Below are positions 1-6,784 of a DNA stretch of 64,000 nucleotides, piece by piece. Numbering within the stretch: position 1 is the first letter of the stretch; each line of letters opens with the position of its first letter. The notes under the pieces were generated by a model that was not told the DNA's origin, did not search any database, and worked only from the letters and a program-made list of their open reading frames with translations. Where the stretch lies: the NCBI GenBank assembly GCA_947455465.1, contig CANGNS010000022.1, positions 1-64,000 of the forward strand. The letters are read 5' to 3'. Made by a program: the position numbers and the translations under genes. The stretch comes from Comamonadaceae bacterium. Lineage in GTDB: Bacteria; Pseudomonadota; Gammaproteobacteria; Burkholderiales; Burkholderiaceae_C.

Positions 1-700
1 CAGTGGTGTATTTACCGATGCAGCAGGTAATGCCAACGCAGATGGCTCAGATGCCAACAACACTGTCACTTTTTCAGTAGATACCTTGATACCGACCATT
101 GCGGTATCAAGTACTAAATCGAGCCTGATCGCAGGCGACACAGCAACGCTGACCTTTACACTGAGTGAGCCATCGACTAACTTCATCGCCTCCGATGTGA
201 CCGTCTCTGGCGGAACGCTGACTGGCTTTGCCGGTAGCGGCACTACCTACACCGCCACCTTTACCCCAACTGCCAACAGTAATGCTAATGGCGTTGTGAG
301 CGTTGCCAGTGGTGTATTTACCGATGCGGCAGGTAATGCCAACGCGGATGGCTCTGATGCAAATAACACCGTTACTTTTTCAGTAGATACCTTGGTACCG
401 ACCATTGCGGTATCAAGTACTAAATCTAGCCTGATCGCAGGCGATACGGCAACGCTGACCTTTACCCTGAGTGAGCCATCGACTAACTTTGTAGCCTCCG
501 ATGTGACCGTCTCTGGCGGTACGCTGTCCAACTTCACAGGCAGCGGAACCTCCTACACCGCCACCTTCACCCCTGCGGCAAACAGTACCGCCAACGGCGT
601 AGTCAGCGTTGCCAGCGGTGTATTTACCGATGCAGCAGGTAACGCCAACGCGGACGGCGCAGATGCAAATAATCGTGTCACCTTTCTGGTGAACACAGTT
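1..700 (+). repeat. Near-identical 306-bp tandem repeats (partial 1-90, 91-396, about 397-700) encoding Ig-like modules of about 102 aa
   Basis: accgaccattgcggtatcaagtactaaatc recurs with a 306-bp offset (91 and 397); bases 1-90 match 307-396. Confidence 0.9.
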
Positions 701-1525
701 CTGGGCCAGTCATTCGTCGGTGCCTCTGCCAATGACACGCTCTCGGGCGGCGCAGGGAACGACACCATCGACGGCGGCGCAGGCAGCGACACCGTCCAGT
801 TTCAGGGCAAATTGAGCGCCTACAAAGTCACGATGTCAGGAGCCAACGGTACGGTCACCGACAGCGTGACAGCGCGTGACGGTATGGATACCCTTAAGAG
901 CATAGAGCACCTGCGATTTGCAGACTTTGATATCAATACGGGTATCAAAGCGTTGGCAGGCTCCATGAATACCGCTACCGTACAGCGGGTGATGGAACTG
1001 TATGTCGCCTTCTTTAACCGCACCCCTGATGCCGACGGACTGACTTATTGGCTAGGCCAATCTAAAGCCGGAGCCAGCACCACCCAAATCGCGGAATCTT
1101 TCTATGGCGTGGGGGTTCAATACACATCGCTGACGGGATTCTCCTCCACCATGACCACGACTGATTTCATCAACGTGGTCTACCGTAACGTGCTGGGACG
1201 CGCCGATGGGGCCGATGCAGGTGGCCTGCAATACTGGACTGAAAAGCTGACCAGCGGCAAAGAGACGCGCGGCAGCCTAGTTTCAACTATCTTGGATGCG
1301 GCCCACACCTTCAAGGGTGATGCCACCTATGGCTGGGTAGCCAATCTTCTGGACAACAAGATCACCGTTGCCACCAAGGTAGCCATTGACTGGGGTCTAA
1401 ATTACCTCACTGCTGACGCTTCAGTTACCAACGGCATGGCTATCGCCAAGGCTGTAACGCCCACCGATATCACCGCAGCCATTGTTTTGGTAGGGGTGCC
1501 TGAGGGGGCTGTGGTTCTAGCCTGA
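2..1525 (+). CDS. C-terminal part of a large repetitive surface/secreted protein: Ig-like repeats, RTX-like GGAGNDTIDGGAGSDT motif, DUF4214-like C-terminus; truncated by the window edge
   Basis: The reading frame is open from base 2, upstream of the listed start. Protein repeats VPTIAVSSTKSSLIAGDTATLTFTLSEPSTNF...; GGAGNDTIDGGAGSDTVQF; two NRTPDADGLTYW / GRADGADAGGLQYW segments typical of DUF4214. Confidence 0.85.
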   Translation, partial: SGVFTDAAGNANADGSDANNTVTFSVDTLIPTIAVSSTKSSLIAGDTATLTFTLSEPSTNFIASDVTVSGGTLTGFAGSGTTYTATFTPTANSNANGVVSVASGVFTDAAGNANADGSDANNTVTFSVDTLVPTIAVSSTKSSLIAGDTATLTFTLSEPSTNFVASDVTVSGGTLSNFTGSGTSYTATFTPAANSTANGVVSVASGVFTDAAGNANADGADANNRVTFLVNTVLGQSFVGASANDTLSGGAGNDTIDGGAGSDTVQFQGKLSAYKVTMSGANGTVTDSVTARDGMDTLKSIEHLRFADFDINTGIKALAGSMNTATVQRVMELYVAFFNRTPDADGLTYWLGQSKAGASTTQIAESFYGVGVQYTSLTGFSSTMTTTDFINVVYRNVLGRADGADAGGLQYWTEKLTSGKETRGSLVSTILDAAHTFKGDATYGWVANLLDNKITVATKVAIDWGLNYLTADASVTNGMAIAKAVTPTDITAAIVLVGVPEGAVVLA

Positions 1526-1646
1526 GTTTGCGCTCTATGCGTATCGCCGAAACTATATAACTACTATTTAAATAGCCACATTATGTTTAGCAATCTATTT
1601 CATTGGCGACCGCGATCAAATCGCGCTTAATGGCCAATAACCGTAG

Positions 1647-1745
1647 GGTAATCCCCCCGTTTTCCACCGGCCTTAAAAGTAGGACGGTTATGCAGCCTTG
1701 GCCAAATGCTGTTTCGGGGTGACACCGCCCAGGACCATATGCGGG
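1647..1745 (-). mobile_element. Relic 3' end of an IS3-family-like transposase plus IS terminus
   Basis: The minus strand translates as ...VVWHTCNGTTPDRPHMVLGGVTPKQHLAKAA*, resembling the IS3/integrase-core C-terminus (RPxMxLGGxTPxQxLAxAA). The sequence ending GGATTACC is shared with the inverted copy at 4081-4168. Confidence 0.65.
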
Positions 1746-1793
1746 CGGTCTGGGGTAGTACCGTTGCAGGTGTGCCAGACGACTGCAGGCGCG

Positions 1794-2561
1794 CTACTCA
1801 ATCCATTCAAGATTACGAAAGTTAAAGCCGCACTCCACAGTCGGTTTTATGACTGCGAAATAGGGTGAAACATCAAAATCCCTGGGCGTAAGAAGTGAGT
1901 GATGCTTGGGCTTAAATTGCTGGGGAAAATTTCTCGGAAACCGAATTGGGTCTGTATTTTCCGGTGCAGTTGGATTTGCCATCTCCATGGCGATGATAGG
2001 GTAGTGAATACTTTCAAATGCTTGAGCAATCAACGTCGAGCAAATGGCTCTCGTCGGATCACCGCTACCAAGAGCCAACAATTGCCTTCGAAAGCGCGTA
2101 GGTACGGGTGGCGTCGGCAACAGGTACCTTGCAAGGTCAAATATGTTTCGCAAATCGTAGCGATGCCCAATCTTTTGAATTGCTGCCTGTGCAACCGCAG
2201 CGCATTCTTCATCGCTGAGTCCTATGGGCCTGCAGATTCTGGTGTGTAAATGCATGAACCTGTCAAGGCCAGTACTGCGCACACCGTCTACTGTATCCGC
2301 ATCGATTAGGCAATGGTCCGAAGGTGCATCGGCCCGGAAATTCATACCAACGTACAGAGCCGCATGTGACCAAGTTGATTGGGTTAGGTATTTGACGGCC
2401 GAACTGATTCGCGTGTTGCCTTCAACCAGCAATACATCGCCGGGACGCAAGCTTGCCTGAAGATGCAGAGGGTTCGATGGCGGGGCGGTACCATTGATTT
2501 CGAGTTCCTTACTTAGATAAATGGCAAGTCGCTTGCCAATCGCTCCTGCAAATCTATTCAT
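1794..2561 (-). CDS. YiiX/NlpC-P60-like permuted papain-fold hydrolase
   Basis: LRPGDVLLVEG..., WSHAALYVG (His motif) and ICSTLIAQAF (Cys motif) in permuted order. Confidence 0.65.
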   Translation of the reverse strand: MNRFAGAIGKRLAIYLSKELEINGTAPPSNPLHLQASLRPGDVLLVEGNTRISSAVKYLTQSTWSHAALYVGMNFRADAPSDHCLIDADTVDGVRSTGLDRFMHLHTRICRPIGLSDEECAAVAQAAIQKIGHRYDLRNIFDLARYLLPTPPVPTRFRRQLLALGSGDPTRAICSTLIAQAFESIHYPIIAMEMANPTAPENTDPIRFPRNFPQQFKPKHHSLLTPRDFDVSPYFAVIKPTVECGFNFRNLEWIE

Positions 2562-2635
2562 GCCACTTCACCTCTTCTTTTATGGAGCTTAGCATCCCCA
2601 GAACCAAACAATTTCACAGGTCATTTTTCATGCCC

Positions 2636-2971
2636 CTAAAAAGATTTTGAATCGTGATGTGATTTCCCGTTTAGGAATGCACTTACGCCGCCAGACAAAT
2701 AGAAGTACCCAGACGGCGAAAAAGTAGGCCAAGGATTCAAATAGAAACCACCAATCAAATTGGACTGCTCTTGCTTGCCCACGCGAATATTCGCTGCGGC
2801 AAACTGGCTGGGTGATTCGGGCACTGGGTTTGGCAGCAGCCTGTCAAGGCGCCACCATTGTCCTAGGTCATCTTTTCTGAAAGCAAACCAGTGTGCGTCG
2901 CTTCCTAGGACGATACGGTCGGTTTCTTGTTCCTGTGCCTTTAAATTGCTCAGCTTGATAATTTGTAACAC
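2636..2971 (-). CDS. Hypothetical protein with a HWFAFRKDDLGQWWRLDRLLPNP segment
   Basis: Open 111-aa frame with plausible protein composition; no confident family. Confidence 0.4.
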   Translation of the reverse strand: MLQIIKLSNLKAQEQETDRIVLGSDAHWFAFRKDDLGQWWRLDRLLPNPVPESPSQFAAANIRVGKQEQSNLIGGFYLNPWPTFSPSGYFYLSGGVSAFLNGKSHHDSKSF

Positions 2972-3014
2972 TGCTTCTTGTTGGGTGAGTAGTATCTGCC
3001 GGTCTTGCGCCTAG

Positions 3015-3128
3015 ACTGCGCCGGGACTGGCAGGCTCGCCCGCCTATGTGTTCGAGCTCCACGATGTGCATCGCAAGATGCACCAAGCCAGCGATTATTT
3101 CCTTGAAGCAATTACGGACTATTTTTGA
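3015..3128 (+). pseudogene. Possible C-terminal gene remnant (TAPGLAGSPAYVFELHDVHRKMHQASDYFLEAITDYF*)
   Basis: Short protein-like frame on the plus strand with no full-length start, ending about 85 bp before a plus-strand terminator hairpin. Confidence 0.3.
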
Positions 3129-3213
3129 GGAATTTTGACGTTTTCTCGGAACATTTGCGGTCGATAGGCAATGGCTGGCGACATGAGCCTGGGATTTGCC
3201 AAGATTTGCCTGC

Positions 3214-3237
3214 GGGGGCTGGACAGCCCCCTTTTTT
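3214..3237 (+). terminator. Rho-independent terminator
   Basis: GGGGGCT-GGAC-AGCCCCC followed by TTTTTT. Confidence 0.75.
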
Positions 3238-3292
3238 AGAGTGCGTTAAGTGCCCTCCAAGTGCAAAAATTGCTTGGGGCCGTGCCAACGGA

Positions 3293-3628
3293 CTAGTGTG
3301 AATTGGGCTGGGCGCGCACCGCGTTCGCTGGTGCTGGTTGAACGTGCATGGGGGTGGACTTGAACCTTTCCTCTGCCTGATGCACGTCATACGCGCTTTG
3401 CTCAGCCAGCCATAATCGTGCCTCGCCGCCGCGTTCGACACCCAGCCACGCTTCAATACGTAGGGCCATTTCAGGGGAAATAGCAGCACGACCATTGAGC
3501 AAACGCGACAGCGCCACGCGGGATACATCTAATTGCTTTGCGGCTTCGGTCACATTCAGACCTAGTGCTGGCAGCACGTCATCGCGCAGTGTCAGGCCGG
3601 GGTGAGGGGGGTTAAACATACGTGCCAT
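3293..3628 (-). CDS. higA: HigA-family addiction-module antitoxin (HTH/XRE)
   Basis: MARMFNPPHPGLTLRDDVLPALGLNVTEAAKQLDVSRVALSRLLNGRAAISPEMALRIEAWLG; directly follows the HigB-like ORF. Confidence 0.9.
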   Translation of the reverse strand: MARMFNPPHPGLTLRDDVLPALGLNVTEAAKQLDVSRVALSRLLNGRAAISPEMALRIEAWLGVERGGEARLWLAEQSAYDVHQAEERFKSTPMHVQPAPANAVRAQPNSH

Positions 3629-3638
3629 GGCAAATCTC

Positions 3639-3917
3639 CTAGTGGTAGTCCTGATAGTCAACCAACACAGCGTCGGTGCCTTCAAATGTGAAAGTCATCC
3701 TCCAATTACCGTTGACCGATACCGACCAATGGTTTTGCAGGTTCCCTTGCAGGGCATGCAAGCCCCAGCCCGGCAGGTTCATATCGCTGTCACTGGAGGC
3801 CGCGTTGAGTCGAGATAATTGGCGGGCCAGCTTGGCAGCATGCGCCGCGTTTATGCCTGCCTTCGATCCATTCTCAAAAAATAGCTTGAGCCCTTTGTGT
3901 CGGAATGACTTGATCAT
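3639..3917 (-). CDS. higB: HigB/RelE-family toxin
   Basis: MIKSFRHKGLKLFFENGSKAGI...LHALQGNLQNHWSVSVNGNWRMTFTFEGTDAVLVDYQDYH is characteristic of HigB. Confidence 0.9.
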   Translation of the reverse strand: MIKSFRHKGLKLFFENGSKAGINAAHAAKLARQLSRLNAASSDSDMNLPGWGLHALQGNLQNHWSVSVNGNWRMTFTFEGTDAVLVDYQDYH

Positions 3918-4065
3918 GGTTAATTGTAACTTGTAACGTTACGCGATGCAGTCGTCTTAATTGAAGTGCGACCCAATGGGCAAAGTTCGCTCTTTGGGCA
4001 GTCCCGGTGATCCTGCCAGTCGCCAGTAAGGGCGTGGTCACGATGAATAGGCCCCAAGAATTGAT

Positions 4066-4168
4066 CGGCCAGTAATGCTGAACTTGGGCGGTTTCACCCC
4101 GAAGCAGCATTTGGCCAAGGCTACATAACCGTTCTACTTTTAGGGTCGTGGAAATTGGGTGGATTACC
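4066..4168 (+). mobile_element. Second relic 3' end of the same IS3-like transposase, inverted relative to 1647-1745
   Basis: The plus strand translates as RPVMLNLGGFTPKQHLAKAT* and continues cataaccgttctacttttagggtcgtgg...ggattacc, closely matching the reverse complement of 1647-1733. Confidence 0.65.
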
Positions 4169-4290
4169 GTTATGCCCCGGGCATAATCTGGGCATAAATG
4201 AGGGGAATGGAGGGGAAGGGTGAAACGAAAATTCTAATTAAATCAAGCACTTACATTCCCCTGCAAGCCCCTGAGTGCCATCTTGACTGA

Positions 4291-4315
4291 GGTTCGAGCC
4301 CCATCAGCCACCCCA
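4291..4315 (+). repeat. 25-bp 3' fragment of tRNA-His (probable att site of an integrative element)
   Basis: ggttcgagccccatcagccacccca matches the T-loop to 3' terminus (ATCAGCCAC-CCCA) of proteobacterial tRNA-His. No 5' half of a tRNA lies upstream. Confidence 0.75.
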
Positions 4316-4331
4316 TATAAATCATCAACTT

Positions 4332-4361
4332 AGCCCCGCTTCACAGGAGCGGGGCTTTTTT
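4332..4361 (+). terminator. Rho-independent terminator, probably the native tRNA-His terminator
   Basis: AGCCCCGCT-TCACAGG-AGCGGGGCT followed by a T-run. Confidence 0.85.
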
Positions 4362-4374
4362 GTTGGTGGGCTTG

Positions 4375-5628
4375 TTACCACCGCCCGTAGTGCGTAACTA
4401 TGCCGTACCACAGTGCGCCCACCTCGCGTCCCATGCTGGTTTGGCCTGCCTTTGCCGTCGCGTTAGCGGCTAAATGCACCATGACCAATTTTTGTGCGGG
4501 ATCGACATAAATAGTTTGTCCGTATACGCCCAGTAGGGCAAAGCGCCGCTGCTCGCCGGGGAAGGTCCACACCTGGTAGCCGTAGCCGTAATAGGGGGTC
4601 GCATTGCGGGGTGCGAAGGCTGGCGGGTGCCTTTTCCAATCGGTAGCCTCAAGGACAAAGTCGCGTGGCAGTATTTCACCTAAATCTGGCCGATCCGGAC
4701 GCATGCCGTCGTTGGCCAGCAAGATGCCCAGGCGCGCATAGTCGCGCGCGGTGGCGTTGAAATTACCGCTAGCGCGTTCCAGGCCGTCAGACCCAGCACG
4801 CCACAAAGCCGAGGTTTCCGCCCCCATGGGCTGCCATAGCCGAGGCTCCAGATAGGCACTCAGGGTTTGGCCTGTGGCCCCGCGCAGTACCAGCGCCAAC
4901 ATATCGGTTTCGGCGCTTGCGTAGTTAAATCGCTCTCCTTGCGGGTAGGCGCGGCTATTGATCGCCACCGCACCTGCTGCGGCCCCGCCGTAGCGGGCGG
5001 CAGCAACGTAACGTGCCAAATCATCGGCGCCGTTGTACAACTCTTCAAACTTGGCACCTGAGGACATGCGCAACAAATTGCGGAGGGTGGTCTCGCCATA
5101 GAGGGTTCCCGCTAGCGTTGGCGCGTAGTGGTCTGCGCGTTCGTCCAAGGACTTGATGTGCCCTTCACGCACTGCCAGCCCGACGGCCATCGCGGTGATG
5201 GTTTTGGCCATCGAGTTGGACAAAAAGCGGTGCTCGGCCGTGCGGCCATACTGATAACGTTCCACTTGAACGACGCCATCTTTGATCACCAAAAGCGCCA
5301 TGACCGGCTGGCGCTGCAGATAATCGTCGACGGTAAGACCTTTTTGCTTGTCTATGGCCCACCGAAAGTCTGGTGCAGTGTCGGATTTTCTCAGTGCCAG
5401 CGCTTGGGATGCAGGCTGCAAGGTGTTAGGCCGACCGCCAAATATTCCCCAAATTTCGCCTTGATGGCTGAAGGAGCCGACGCGCACGCAGATGTCGGTA
5501 AACCACGTGCTGGCGGTACCTACGGGGTAGCCCTGCGCTTTGCAAAGAGCCGCTTCGTCGGGCTCGGCATGGGCGCTTAGGGTGGCACTCAATGCCACCT
5601 GAAAAATGAAAGCGTACCGCAACTTCAT
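4375..5628 (-). CDS. Exported serine hydrolase, beta-lactamase/PBP-like family
   Basis: Signal peptide; SMAK (SxxK) motif in FLSNSMAKTITAMAVG; YAS in RFNYASAETDMLALVLRG. Confidence 0.85.
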   Translation of the reverse strand: MKLRYAFIFQVALSATLSAHAEPDEAALCKAQGYPVGTASTWFTDICVRVGSFSHQGEIWGIFGGRPNTLQPASQALALRKSDTAPDFRWAIDKQKGLTVDDYLQRQPVMALLVIKDGVVQVERYQYGRTAEHRFLSNSMAKTITAMAVGLAVREGHIKSLDERADHYAPTLAGTLYGETTLRNLLRMSSGAKFEELYNGADDLARYVAAARYGGAAAGAVAINSRAYPQGERFNYASAETDMLALVLRGATGQTLSAYLEPRLWQPMGAETSALWRAGSDGLERASGNFNATARDYARLGILLANDGMRPDRPDLGEILPRDFVLEATDWKRHPPAFAPRNATPYYGYGYQVWTFPGEQRRFALLGVYGQTIYVDPAQKLVMVHLAANATAKAGQTSMGREVGALWYGIVTHYGRW

Positions 5629-5698
5629 AAGTCAGGCTTTGGATGTTGCTGCGAAAGTTGGGTAAGTGTTCAAGGGCCCACTGATAGGTATTTGATAC

Positions 5699-6784
5699 TC
5701 AAAACTCGAGTCCAAAACGCAGGGCATTAAATTGCCATTCACCCTTGAAGTCGCTCTCGAAGCCCAGTCCGAAGGATAAACCGTGCAACCATAAATTGCG
5801 CACCTGGCCGGCCAGAGCCATTTTCTTTAGCCCATAGCTTTTCGCGCTTATCTCAACGTCATCATGTTGAAACGTCAATGCGCCCCAACCCGCCGAAGTA
5901 TTATCTAGGGTATCTATGCCAATGGCTCCTCGGAATTTCTGGTGAGGATCTGCGTATTCCAATTTCAAGGTAGAGAAGATCGGCAAAGAGCTTACAAAAT
6001 CTGACTGACCATACTCTCCCGCCATGGCGGGCAAATTATTAGACAATATAACTGTGTCTTTAGAATTGGTTTGGTATCTTTTTGAATTGTAGAACAACGC
6101 ATAATTTGATACTCGAGAGTATATATTTATTACGTTTAATTGGGCGCTCAGATATTTATCTTGGTACTTTATAGACAAATCTGCCGCGACTCCGGGTCCG
6201 AATTTAACTTTTTCTGTCGGATTTTCAAAAAATCCATATTCCCAGTACCCAATACTATTGGTTTCTGCGGCTAAGTGATAGTAATCTGTTTGTTTTGAAA
6301 AAACTCCTGATCCATCGTCGGATTTAAAATTGGTCATTCTTAATATTTTCGGGGAAAATGACCAGGCAAAATTATTATTTTCTGGTGCGCTCTTTATGAT
6401 AATTCCGAGAGCATCATAGCCATAGGATAATAATTTCCCTGCAAGCTTGGTTTGAAGGTCGGGTAATCTTCGAATTGATGCGTCATCTTTTGAGAACATG
6501 ACCAAGCTGTTGGCCGTAGTAGACATGCTTGCCACAGTATGTGACTCGACGAACAGATCAGTGCTCAATAAGTTGAACTCGAATCGCCTGGAGAAATCTG
6601 CATAGGCAATCAAGGCGTCATCGTTGTTTGACAATGCTTGGGATGTCCAATATTTTTCGTTAAGAATACCGCGACTAATGCTGGAATCTGCGCTGATGAA
6701 CAACTGCCCGGCATGTGCGACGTCAACAGATAAAATTATTAGCGCTGCAGTTAACGCTGTGCGAAGTATGCGTTCTCTTTTCAT
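5699..6784 (-). CDS. Hypothetical outer-membrane beta-barrel-like protein
   Basis: Signal peptide, alternating hydrophobic segments and C-terminal ...NALRFGLEF (terminal F). Confidence 0.55.
   Translation of the reverse strand: MKRERILRTALTAALIILSVDVAHAGQLFISADSSISRGILNEKYWTSQALSNNDDALIAYADFSRRFEFNLLSTDLFVESHTVASMSTTANSLVMFSKDDASIRRLPDLQTKLAGKLLSYGYDALGIIIKSAPENNNFAWSFSPKILRMTNFKSDDGSGVFSKQTDYYHLAAETNSIGYWEYGFFENPTEKVKFGPGVAADLSIKYQDKYLSAQLNVINIYSRVSNYALFYNSKRYQTNSKDTVILSNNLPAMAGEYGQSDFVSSLPIFSTLKLEYADPHQKFRGAIGIDTLDNTSAGWGALTFQHDDVEISAKSYGLKKMALAGQVRNLWLHGLSFGLGFESDFKGEWQFNALRFGLEF

Noticed and set aside
1-700. Repeats considered as a CRISPR-like array
   Set aside because: Unit is 306 bp, coding and in frame; tandem protein repeat, not repeat-spacer structure.
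1611-1625. CGCGAT-CAA-ATCGCG inverted repeat as a terminator of the surface-protein gene
   Set aside because: Short stem with a 3-nt loop and no downstream T-run; insufficient support.
4215-4315. Complete tRNA gene ending at 4315
   Set aside because: Only the T-loop/acceptor 3' part matches; there is no D-arm, anticodon arm or matching 5' acceptor strand upstream.
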